From the NCBI GenBank assembly GCA_002490995.1, contig DKVC01000061.1:1-7519 (forward strand): DNA of 7,519 bases, in the 5' to 3' direction. A program made the translations under genes and the position numbers. A model generated the notes under the pieces. That model was not told the DNA's origin. It made no database searches and saw only the letters and a program-made list of their open reading frames with translations. The number at the start of each line of letters is the position of its first letter. Position 1 is the first letter of the stretch. Positions 1 through 6,335 of this stretch are shown one piece after another. The DNA comes from Lachnospiraceae bacterium UBA7188. Lineage in GTDB: Bacteria; Bacillota; Clostridia; Lachnospirales; Lachnospiraceae.

Positions 1-177
1 CGGTTCTACCGCCATGTGCTGATCGAGAAGAATTATCACTATCATGGGGCGGTGGCCTTCGGAAATTTTGGGAAAACGTTGTATGAGGTGTTCAAGTATA
101 TCGGCGTGCCCGTGGAGGATCTGAATTTCAATCAGCCGAAAGGAATGCTATATCCCACGGAGAATCCTTTCGCGTAA
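1..177 (+). CDS. C-terminal fragment of a probable fucose/arabinose-type sugar isomerase (5' end outside window)
   Basis: The frame is open from base 1 to a TAA at 175-177 and gives 58 residues, starting RFYRHVLIEK and ending YPTENPFA. The segment HYHGAVAFGNFGKTLYEV, followed by a short hydrophobic stretch and a P-T-E-N-P-F end, resembles the C-terminal part of L-fucose isomerase-like proteins (the FucI/AraA-type fold), which convert aldoses to ketoses in the cytoplasm. That assignment rests on my recall of the family, from a short tail only, so the exact substrate is not known. No catalytic residues can be judged, since the catalytic part lies upstream. The gene converges on the AraC-type regulator, with a strong hairpin between them. 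An open reading segment in another frame (177-242) follows directly and could be the original C-terminus displaced by a frameshift. Confidence 0.5.
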   Translation, partial: RFYRHVLIEKNYHYHGAVAFGNFGKTLYEVFKYIGVPVEDLNFNQPKGMLYPTENPFA

Positions 178-242
178 TGCTCATGCCTTCTGCCGGGATC
201 GCGAAATTCCAGGCGGACTACAAAGCTGTGTTCGGAGAATAG
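177..242 (+). other. Short in-frame tail, possible frameshifted C-terminus of the upstream isomerase-like gene
   Basis: An ATG overlapping the upstream TAA (the A of ATG is base 177) opens a 21-codon frame, MLMPSAGIAKFQADYKAVFGE, ending with TAG at 240-242. The ATG has no Shine-Dalgarno sequence before it. The piece KFQADYKAVFGE looks like an amphipathic protein end, and the stop lies only 7 bases before the terminator-like hairpin. A single-base deletion near 140-176 would join the two frames. It could equally be a chance open stretch after a gene that really ends at 177. Confidence 0.3.
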
Positions 243-249
243 GATCATA

Positions 250-281
250 GGGCTGTGTCCGCAGTCCTGCGGTCACAGCCC
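250..281. terminator. Strong hairpin between convergent genes, likely bidirectional terminator
   Basis: The stem is GGGCTGTG (250-257) with CACAGCCC (274-281), then a T/T mismatch (258 and 273), then CCGCA (259-263) with TGCGG (268-272), around a GTCC loop. That gives 13 pairs, mostly GC, with one mismatch. Neither side has a clear run of T, so it is not a textbook intrinsic terminator. It sits just past the end of the isomerase-like gene, and the stop codon of the regulator (273-275) lies inside it. Its place between convergent genes supports a shared terminator or a 3'-end stabilising structure. Confidence 0.65.
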
Positions 282-1202
282 ATGACCGCTCTTCGTCCGG
301 TACTCGCTGGGGGTGCAGCTTTTTATCTGCTTGAACAGCCGGTTGAAGGTGGAGAGGCTGGTAAATCCGGAGCGCAGGGATATCTCCGTGATGGAGAGCC
401 CGGGTACGGCCAGCAGCTCCTCCGCGGCCTTTAAGCGCCTGTGGTTCAGATAATCATTGAAAGTCAGGGAAGTATACTGCTTAAATAATCTGGAGAAATG
501 GAACTTGCTGAATCCTGCCAGGGACGCCATGCTTTCCAGGTTCAGGTCTTCCGTATAATGGATGTCTATGTAATTCAGTATATTGTTGAATTTTTTCGCG
601 TACTCCTTCTTCTTCGGCGCGCCGATATTGGAGAACAGGTTATCTTTCTGAAGGTAGTTCTGTCCCAGAGTCACGAAGAGCTCCAGCAGAAGCGAGTAGA
701 TTTTCAGCTCCGCGAATTCGTTCTGGCGGAAATACTCGTCCTTTATCTGCATCAGAAGGTCACAGGCGTCGTCGTATACATGGGGGTAGGCTTCCCTTGT
801 GATATGGAGGGGCTGTATCAGCAGGGGGTGGATTCCGGAGAAGCTCTTCAGCTTCGCAACCAGGGACATATCAAATAGGAAGATAAACCGCCTTCCCGTT
901 TCTGGGGCCGTGAGCGAATGGAGCTCGCTCATGGGTATGATCAGGATCTCGCCCGGCTGGATGCGGTAGGAGGAATTGCTCACATACGCGTCATAATAAT
1001 TCTCCAGCGGCATGATGAACTCCAGGGCGGTATGCCAGTGGGGCTCGTAGCCGCAGTTCTGTTCATTGTACCAGATACGGACGGTGGCGTTCTTATGGAA
1101 TTGGATGATCTCATGGGTGTCGGCCATTTTCCGGTCCCCGGCCCAGTCATGGTTCGCCTCATAATAATCAAAATCATTTTCCGGTGTGATCGGTATCGTC
1201 AT
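273..1202 (-). CDS. AraC-family transcriptional regulator with N-terminal cupin-like sensor domain
   Basis: This 309-residue protein has the usual length and layout of the AraC/XylS family. The N-terminal half (about residues 35-115) looks like a cupin effector-binding domain: HWHTALEF with H55, H57 and E61, then QPGEILIIP (82-90) and H95. The C-terminal 100 residues hold two helix-turn-helix units. The first is LNLESMASLAGFSKFHFSRLF (about 220-240). The second is ITEISLRSGF (271-280) leading into STFNRLFKQIKSCTPSEYR, the classic family signature. The start at 1202 is supported by CAGGAG 11 bases upstream, a rather long spacing; the next Met (residue 26) would trim the N-terminus only. The gene is divergent from the transporter operon, so it most likely senses a sugar in the cytoplasm and controls that operon, probably as an activator. 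This is inferred from position and family habit. The stop codon lies within the terminator hairpin. Confidence 0.93.
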   Translation of the reverse strand: MTIPITPENDFDYYEANHDWAGDRKMADTHEIIQFHKNATVRIWYNEQNCGYEPHWHTALEFIMPLENYYDAYVSNSSYRIQPGEILIIPMSELHSLTAPETGRRFIFLFDMSLVAKLKSFSGIHPLLIQPLHITREAYPHVYDDACDLLMQIKDEYFRQNEFAELKIYSLLLELFVTLGQNYLQKDNLFSNIGAPKKKEYAKKFNNILNYIDIHYTEDLNLESMASLAGFSKFHFSRLFKQYTSLTFNDYLNHRRLKAAEELLAVPGLSITEISLRSGFTSLSTFNRLFKQIKSCTPSEYRTKSGHGL

Positions 1203-1268
1203 AATGTATCACGCTCCTGACGGCAAGATTGAAATGTGCATATATTGCTTATGTATCCCTTTCGGTTT

Positions 1269-1322
1269 TGTCAAAAACCACAAAAAAGTATCCGCTTTCC
1301 TCAAAAAAAGAGCTTTTTGACA
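1269..1322. repeat. Long-spaced perfect inverted repeat TGTCAAAAA / TTTTTGACA, candidate operator pair
   Basis: TGTCAAAAA (1269-1277) and its exact reverse complement TTTTTGACA (1314-1322) are separated by 36 bases, with centres 45 bases apart. Each arm reads TTTTTGACA toward the gene on its own side, so each contains a consensus -35 hexamer. The left arm lies inside a second palindrome, GGTTTT-GTCA-AAAACC (1264-1279). The right arm could fold back on CAAAAA just before it. The minus-strand TTGACA could serve the regulator's promoter, but the -10 candidate 17 bases on (TAAGCA) is poor. The plus-strand TTGACA has no -10 at proper spacing. These are therefore better candidates for regulator half-sites than for promoters. 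Confidence 0.4.
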
Positions 1323-1379
1323 ATTCCATTTTAGCATTTCAAGGGAAAAAAGTAAATAAGAATCATAAAAATCGGCAGA

Positions 1380-1408
1380 TTTCTCAAAAACAAGCAAAAT
1401 ATGAGAAA
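1380..1408. repeat. Inverted repeat TTTCTCA / TGAGAAA, candidate operator
   Basis: TTTCTCA (1380-1386) and TGAGAAA (1402-1408) are perfect reverse complements separated by 15 bases. Their centres are 22 bases apart, about two helical turns, so a dimer could contact both on one DNA face. The repeat lies about 20 bases upstream of the candidate -35 of the transporter operon, where an activator would be expected to bind. The assignment to the divergent regulator is inference, and a 7-base repeat in AT-rich DNA can arise by chance. Confidence 0.3.
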
Positions 1409-1425
1409 AAGACAGCAAGATATGG

Positions 1426-1455
1426 TTAGCTTATCATGATAGAAAAGTTTAGAAT
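1426..1455 (+). promoter_or_regulatory. Candidate sigma-A promoter of the transporter operon
   Basis: TAGAAT at 1450-1455 matches the -10 consensus at five of six positions. TTAGCT at 1426-1431, 18 bases upstream, is a weak -35 (three of six), which would fit an activator-dependent promoter. Transcription would begin near 1462 and leave a leader of about 40 bases before the ATG at 1501. TATAAA at 1461-1466 is an alternative -10 but lacks a -35 at the right distance. Confidence 0.4.
1432..1441. repeat. Perfect 10-base palindrome TATCATGATA within the promoter spacer
   Basis: TATCATGATA equals its own reverse complement and falls between the proposed -35 and -10 boxes. A protein bound here would block RNA polymerase, so it is a possible repressor site. 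It does not extend past 10 bases, and it is AT-rich enough that chance cannot be excluded. Confidence 0.3.
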
Positions 1456-1488
1456 AAATTTATAAAAAATACACAAGTCAGTGAAAAC

Positions 1489-1503
1489 AGGGAGGTGCGT
1501 ATG
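1489..1503 (+). promoter_or_regulatory. Ribosome binding site that fixes the start of the solute-binding protein gene
   Basis: AGGGAGG at 1489-1495 ends 5 bases before the ATG at 1501. An in-frame GTG at 1495-1497 overlaps this Shine-Dalgarno sequence and has no site of its own, so it is not a likely start even though it lengthens the open frame by two codons. Confidence 0.75.
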
Positions 1504-4446
1504 AGAGACTCTGTGAAGCGAATTGTCGTGCCAGGGGGGGTGGTTCTGGTCATCGGGGCTTGGATCCTGATCAGAAGCCTGAACCAGGCAGATGATTTCA
1601 GAGAGAAGTATGAAGGGTATGACCTGACGGCTGACGTGGAGGGCACGGTCAGGGAGGGAACTTATACCCGCTATCAGAATGCCCATGCGGATGCGGCGTA
1701 TCCGGGCGCGGACGTGGAAGTGTCCCTGCCGGATTATGTATCCGGGGAGAACGTGGAGGTGTACGACGCCTATGAAGGCTTCGAAAATGCGCTGTACACC
1801 GGGGAAGGTTCCTCCGTCACATGGGAAGTTGAGGTGCCGGAGAGCGGCCTGTACAATGTGTGCCTGGATTACATGACGGTGGAATCCAGGGGCGTCGCCA
1901 TCGAGCGTGCGCTCTACATCAACGGGGAACTTCCGTTTGACGACGCGGCAAACATCGCCTTTTCCAGGCTGTGGAAGGACGGCGGCGAAGTCAGGGTAGA
2001 CAATCAGGGCAATGAAATCCGCCCCACCCAGGTGGAGGCCTACGCATGGCAGCGGGCTTACTGCCGGGACGATATGGGCTATATTGCCGAGCCCTATGAG
2101 TTCTACCTGGAGAAGGGGAAAAACGAGATCACCCTGGAGGCCGTGAACGAACCCATGGTCATCGGGCAGCTGAAGCTTGCCGCCGTGAAGGAGGCTCCTT
2201 CCTACCAGGAATATCTGGGAGCCCAGGGCGGAAGCAAAGCATCGGGAGAAGGACTGTCCTACAAACAAGTAGTACAGGGGGAGCATGCCACGCTGCGTTC
2301 CGAATCTTCCCTGTATGCAAAGTATGACAGGTCATCCCCTACCACACAGCCCAACAGCGTTACGAAAACAATTCTGAATTACACAGGGGGAGACGCCTGG
2401 AGCAGCCCGGGACAGTGGATCCAGTGGGATGTCCAGGTGCCGGAAGACGGTTTCTACCATATCACGGTGAAGGGGCGCCAGAATTATTCCAGAGGAAGCG
2501 TTTCCGCCAGAAGCCTGTACATAGACGGGGAGATCCCTTTTGCGGAAGTGAAGGAAATCTCCTTTGAATACGACAACGACTGGAACTGCATGACCTTAAG
2601 TGATGAGGAAGGCGAGCCTTACCTTTTCTGGCTCACTGCCGGGACCCACAGCCTGAAGCTGGAGGCGACATTGGGGAAGCTTGGCAGCATTCTGGAGGAG
2701 TTGGAGGATTCTACTTACCGGCTGAACCAAATGTACCGGAAGCTCCTGGTCTTCACAGGGGCCACCCCCGACAAATACAGGGACTACAACCTGCATCAGG
2801 TATATCCGGAGGTCATCGAGGCCATGTCCCTGGAATCCAAGAGACTTTATAAGATAGTGGACGATATGGTCCTTCTCACCGGCCAGAAGGCGGATAAGAT
2901 CGCCACCGCCCAGACGCTGGCCCAGCAGCTGGAGCGTTTTGTGGATAAGCCGGAGAAGATCACGCTGGAGTTCACCACCTTTAAGGACAACATCACGGCC
3001 CTGGGCACCGCCGTCCTGGGCATGAGCGAGACCAAGCTGGACGTGGACTACCTGGTGGTCAGCGGAGAGGACGCAAAGGTGGAGAAGGACAAGGCGGGAG
3101 CCTTTGCCAAGGCATGGCATGAGATCAAGTCCTTCGGCGCATCCTTCGTGGTTGACTACGATGCGGTAGGCGATGTTTACGACGAGAAGGAATCCGGAGA
3201 CGTGGTGAAGGTATGGGTGCTCACCGGACGGGACCAGGGCACTATCATCAAGAACATGGTGGACGATTCCTTTACGCCCCAGACCGGGGTGAAGGTAAAC
3301 GTGGAGATCGTAGGCCCTGACGCCCTGCTCAGCGCGGTGGTGGCGGGAAGGGGACCCAATGTGGTACTTTCCATCGGGGCGGACCAGCCGGTGAACTACG
3401 CGCTGCGTAACGCGGTGGAAGACCTCTCCCAGTTTGCCGACCTGAAGGATGTGCTCTCCCAGTATTCGGAGAGTTCCTATGAGCAGTACCGCCTGGGGGA
3501 CAATGTGTACGCCATCCCCGAGACCCAGATGTTCAACGTGATGTTCTACCGGAAGGATATCCTGGAGGAGCTGGAACTGGAGATCCCCCAGACCTGGCAG
3601 GATCTGATCGATATGCTTCCCACCATCCAGGGCAACAATATGTCAGTGGGCATTCCTTCCGCAGGCGGCACCAGCAGCGGCACCGCCACTACGGCCACTA
3701 CATCCGGAGACCTGTCCATGTATTTCAGCCTCCTGTTCCAGTACGGCGGAGACCTCTATAATGAGCCGGGTACGGAGACCATTGTCAACAATGAGGCGGG
3801 AGTGGAGGCATTCTCGGATTACGTGAAATACTTTACGGATTACGGTATCCCTACCATTTATGACTTTGTCAGCCGTTTCCGTTCCGGAGAGATGCCCATC
3901 GGCATCGCAAACTATACAACCTATAACACCTTGATGGTATCGGCTCCGGAGATCCGGGGACTGTGGGATTTCACGCTGATTCCCGGCACGGAGATTGCGG
4001 ACGGCCAGGGCGGAAACTATATTGACCGTTCCGACTTCATCACCGGCTCCGCCACCATGATGATCAAGACGCCTAAGGAGACCCTTCGGCAGAACGCATG
4101 GGAGTTCATGAAATGGTGGGCTTCCGCGGACATCCAGGTACGGTTCGGACGGGAGATAGAAGCGCTGCTTGGTTCCTCCGCCAGATATGCCACCGCCAAC
4201 AGGGACGCCTTCAGCAGGCTTGCCTGGAACGCGGACGACATCGATGTGCTGATGGAGCAGTGGCAGTCCACCGTGGGGATCCGGGAGGTTCCCGGTGGGT
4301 ATTATACAGGGCGTTATATCACCAACGCGCTGCGCAAGGTCATCAATGACAAGGACGACCCCAGGGAGACCATACTGGATTACTCCATCACCATTGACGA
4401 GGAGATAACCAAGAAGCGGAAAGAATTCGGCATGCAGACAGAGTGA
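1501..4446 (+). CDS. Membrane-anchored solute-binding protein with two tandem carbohydrate-binding-like modules
   Basis: The ABC importer's extracellular binding component, 981 residues, against roughly 400-550 for ordinary family 1 binding proteins. Residues 5-9 are basic, then a hydrophobic helix (about 8-27) acts as signal anchor. No lipobox cysteine follows, so it is probably tethered by an uncleaved helix rather than a lipid. Two related modules follow, about 85-228 and 258-395. They share the pattern W-x-V-x-V-P-E-x-G-x-Y, S-R-G, R-x-LYI-x-GE-x-PF and a C-terminal beta strand, and look like carbohydrate-binding beta-sandwiches. Residues 400-565 are helical then mixed and not recognised. 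From about 566 the UgpB/MalE-like domain begins: VKVWVLTGRDQGTIIKNMVDDF-like start, YAIPETQMFNVMFYRKDIL (670-688), W698 in PQTWQDL, LLFQYGGDLY, and WEFMKWWASADIQVRFGREIE near the C-terminus. First gene of the operon; the permease follows 10 bases after. Substrate unknown; an oligosaccharide is inferred. Confidence 0.88.
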   Translation: MRDSVKRIVVPGGVVLVIGAWILIRSLNQADDFREKYEGYDLTADVEGTVREGTYTRYQNAHADAAYPGADVEVSLPDYVSGENVEVYDAYEGFENALYTGEGSSVTWEVEVPESGLYNVCLDYMTVESRGVAIERALYINGELPFDDAANIAFSRLWKDGGEVRVDNQGNEIRPTQVEAYAWQRAYCRDDMGYIAEPYEFYLEKGKNEITLEAVNEPMVIGQLKLAAVKEAPSYQEYLGAQGGSKASGEGLSYKQVVQGEHATLRSESSLYAKYDRSSPTTQPNSVTKTILNYTGGDAWSSPGQWIQWDVQVPEDGFYHITVKGRQNYSRGSVSARSLYIDGEIPFAEVKEISFEYDNDWNCMTLSDEEGEPYLFWLTAGTHSLKLEATLGKLGSILEELEDSTYRLNQMYRKLLVFTGATPDKYRDYNLHQVYPEVIEAMSLESKRLYKIVDDMVLLTGQKADKIATAQTLAQQLERFVDKPEKITLEFTTFKDNITALGTAVLGMSETKLDVDYLVVSGEDAKVEKDKAGAFAKAWHEIKSFGASFVVDYDAVGDVYDEKESGDVVKVWVLTGRDQGTIIKNMVDDSFTPQTGVKVNVEIVGPDALLSAVVAGRGPNVVLSIGADQPVNYALRNAVEDLSQFADLKDVLSQYSESSYEQYRLGDNVYAIPETQMFNVMFYRKDILEELELEIPQTWQDLIDMLPTIQGNNMSVGIPSAGGTSSGTATTATTSGDLSMYFSLLFQYGGDLYNEPGTETIVNNEAGVEAFSDYVKYFTDYGIPTIYDFVSRFRSGEMPIGIANYTTYNTLMVSAPEIRGLWDFTLIPGTEIADGQGGNYIDRSDFITGSATMMIKTPKETLRQNAWEFMKWWASADIQVRFGREIEALLGSSARYATANRDAFSRLAWNADDIDVLMEQWQSTVGIREVPGGYYTGRYITNALRKVINDKDDPRETILDYSITIDEEITKKRKEFGMQTE

Positions 4447-4456
4447 GGAGGCGGCG

Positions 4457-5395
4457 ATGAAAGAATACATTAGCAAATATTTCCAGCTGCGCAGGCATAA
4501 TTTCCAGGTGTCTGTGAAGAAAGCAAAGAAGAGCAAGATGTGTTACGCGTTTCTGGCGCCTTACGCGCTTATCTTTACGCTGTTCTACATTTTGCCGGTA
4601 GTGACATCCATATTTTTCAGTTTTACTTATTACAATATTCTGGAGAGCCCCCGCTTTATCGGGCTCCAGAATTACATCAGCCTGATCCTGGAGGACGAGA
4701 TCTTCTTAACGGGCGTGAAGAACACCTTCCTGATCGCGGTGATCACAGGGCCTTTGGGGTATATCGCCTCCTTCCTGTTCGCCTGGCTGATCAACGAGCT
4801 GCCCAGGTGGATCCGGACCGTAGCGGTTATCGTGTTCTACGCGCCCTCCATAGCGGGCAATGTGTTCGTGATCTTTTCCATCTTCTTTAGGGGCGACGCC
4901 TACGGCTATGTGAACGCGCTCCTGATGGATATCGGGATTATCGACGCGCCCATCCTGTGGCTCATCGACCCCAAGTACATGCTGAACATCTGTATGATCG
5001 TCATCCTGTGGATGAGCCTGGGACAGGGCTTCCTCTCCTTTGTGGCAGGTCTGCAGGGCGTGGACAGGTCCCAGTATGAAGCCGGATACATGGACGGGGT
5101 GAAGAACCGCTGGCAGGAGCTGTGGTACATCACGCTTCCCAACATGAAGCCCATGCTGATGTTCGGCGCGGTCATGGCCATCACCCAGGCTTTCGGCGTC
5201 TGTGATGTGACCAAAGCGCTGTGCGGATATCCCAGCACGGACTATGCCGCCCGGACTGTCGTAACGCACCTGTTCGACTACGGCTATTCCAGATTCGAGA
5301 TGGGATACGCGTCGGCAATCGCCACGCTGTTGTTCCTTGTCATGATTCTGTGTAACAAAGCGATTCAAAGTCTGCTGAGGAGAGTGGGGACCTGA
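4457..5395 (+). CDS. Sugar ABC transporter permease, MalF/LacF/UgpA type
   Basis: This 312-residue inner-membrane protein is one half of the importer channel. A basic, lysine-rich N-terminus (about 1-27) precedes the first helix (28-54, with FLAPYALIFTLFYILP, typical of this family). Further helices lie near 86-112, 120-144, 174-197, 233-250 and 283-302, giving six. The cytoplasmic EAA loop that docks to the ATPase is clear at 208-232: EAGYMDG, then ITLPNMKP. It follows the binding-protein gene with a 10-base gap, and the GAGGAGG ribosome binding site (4445-4451) overlaps that gene's TGA stop, which suggests translational coupling. It should pair with the next gene's product. No ATPase gene lies nearby. 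Confidence 0.95.
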   Translation: MKEYISKYFQLRRHNFQVSVKKAKKSKMCYAFLAPYALIFTLFYILPVVTSIFFSFTYYNILESPRFIGLQNYISLILEDEIFLTGVKNTFLIAVITGPLGYIASFLFAWLINELPRWIRTVAVIVFYAPSIAGNVFVIFSIFFRGDAYGYVNALLMDIGIIDAPILWLIDPKYMLNICMIVILWMSLGQGFLSFVAGLQGVDRSQYEAGYMDGVKNRWQELWYITLPNMKPMLMFGAVMAITQAFGVCDVTKALCGYPSTDYAARTVVTHLFDYGYSRFEMGYASAIATLLFLVMILCNKAIQSLLRRVGT

Positions 5396-5396
5396 T

Positions 5397-6305
5397 ATGA
5401 GTAAGAGAGTAAAAGTAGAGAGAGTACAGACAATTCCGCGCCGGAAGGTGCTGAAATTGAAAAAGAGGCAGCCCAACCGTTCCAGGGTGGGGGATTTCTT
5501 CCTTTACCTGTTCCTGCTGGGGATGGCGGCGCTGATGATATTTCCGCTGGTGTTCGCCATCAGCAGCGCGCTGAAGCCGTTGGATGAGCTGTTTATGTTC
5601 CCGCCGAAGATATTTGCCCAGAATCCTACCCTGGACAATTTTTCGGACCTGTTCGTCACCATGGGGAAATCCTGGGTCACCTTTTCCAGGTACATATTCA
5701 ACACGGTGTTCATCACGGTGGTGGGTACCGCGGGGCATCTGATCATAGCTTCCATGGGCGCTTTCGTCCTGGCGAAGTATGATTTCCCCGGGGGCAAGAC
5801 CTTCTTCAATATCGTAGTGGTGGCGCTGATGTTCAACGGTTATGTGACGGCCATTCCCAACTACCTGATCATCAACGCGTTAGGCTGGGTGGATACCTAC
5901 TGGGCCATCATCATTCCCGCCTTCGCGGCGCCCATAGGGCTGTTCCTGATGAAGCAGTTCATGGAAGGGCTTCCCATGTCCCTGGTGGAGGCGGCCAAGA
6001 TCGACGGCGCAAACGAGTGGAAGGTGTTTATCAGTATCGTAATGCCCAATGTAAAGCCGGCGTGGCTGACCATGATCATTTTCTCCGTACAGAGCCTGTG
6101 GAACAACGGCGCGGCGACTTTCATCTATTCCGAGGAAAAGAAGACGCTGGTGTATGCGCTGCAGCAGATCCAGAGCGGCGGCATCGCCAGGACAGGCCAG
6201 GCGGCGGCAGTCACGGTGATCATCATGCTGGTTCCCATCCTCATCTTTGTGTTGTCGGAAAGCCAGATACTGGAGACCATGGCAAGCTCCGGCCTGAAGG
6301 ATTAA
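5397..6305 (+). CDS. Carbohydrate ABC transporter permease, MalG/UgpE type
   Basis: The second channel subunit, 302 residues. The first 31 are unusually basic (MSKRVKVERV, RRKVLKLKKR) and face the cytoplasm. Helices are seen near 33-56, 101-125, 135-158, 166-186, 222-238 and 268-288. After the first helix comes the MalG-like motif SSALKPLDELFMFPP with NPTLDNF. The EAA loop at 198-221 is close to consensus: EAAKIDGANEWKVF, then IVMPNVKP. The ATG lies one base after the previous stop. The ribosome binding site is modest: GTGGGGA at 5384-5390 is close enough, while the better AGGAGAG (5378-5384) sits too far upstream, so translation is probably coupled to the upstream permease. The two permeases likely form a heterodimer. 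Confidence 0.95.
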   Translation: MSKRVKVERVQTIPRRKVLKLKKRQPNRSRVGDFFLYLFLLGMAALMIFPLVFAISSALKPLDELFMFPPKIFAQNPTLDNFSDLFVTMGKSWVTFSRYIFNTVFITVVGTAGHLIIASMGAFVLAKYDFPGGKTFFNIVVVALMFNGYVTAIPNYLIINALGWVDTYWAIIIPAFAAPIGLFLMKQFMEGLPMSLVEAAKIDGANEWKVFISIVMPNVKPAWLTMIIFSVQSLWNNGAATFIYSEEKKTLVYALQQIQSGGIARTGQAAAVTVIIMLVPILIFVLSESQILETMASSGLKD

Positions 6306-6335
6306 GCAGTGGGACGGGAAGAGAGGAGAGTATCT

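Larger units (their letters stand above)
1203..1500. promoter_or_regulatory. AT-rich divergent regulatory region between the regulator and transporter operon
   Basis: These 298 bases are strikingly AT-rich compared with the GC-rich genes on both sides. No open frame here has a convincing start or protein-like composition. The region holds three separate inverted repeats, a candidate sigma-A promoter facing the operon, and the ribosome binding sites of both genes, CAGGAG on the minus strand near 1212-1217 and AGGGAGG on the plus strand at 1489-1495. It must carry promoters for both directions and very likely the operator of the AraC-type protein. Confidence 0.75.

Noticed and set aside
1287..1300. 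Possible catabolite-repression (CRE) site
   Set aside because: AGTATCCGCTTTCC keeps the central CG and a T-run but misses three conserved positions of the consensus.
1317..1322. TTGACA as a plus-strand -35 box
   Set aside because: The sequence 16-18 bases downstream (around CAAGGG) is not a -10 box, so a sigma-A promoter here is not supported.
1209..1418. Minus-strand 69-codon open frame in the intergenic region, and plus-strand 66-codon frame at 1229-1429
   Set aside because: Both lie in AT-rich regulatory DNA, have poor starts and show no protein family traits.
1495..1497. GTG as start of the binding-protein gene
   Set aside because: It overlaps the Shine-Dalgarno sequence that serves ATG 1501 and has none of its own.
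1426..2286. Long minus-strand open frame overlapping the binding-protein gene
   Set aside because: It runs antisense to a confident gene with clear domains, and its composition (histidine- and proline-rich, no motifs) is typical of a shadow. The same applies to the other long antisense frames at 2596-3120, 3643-4536, 4706-5476 and 5880-7073.
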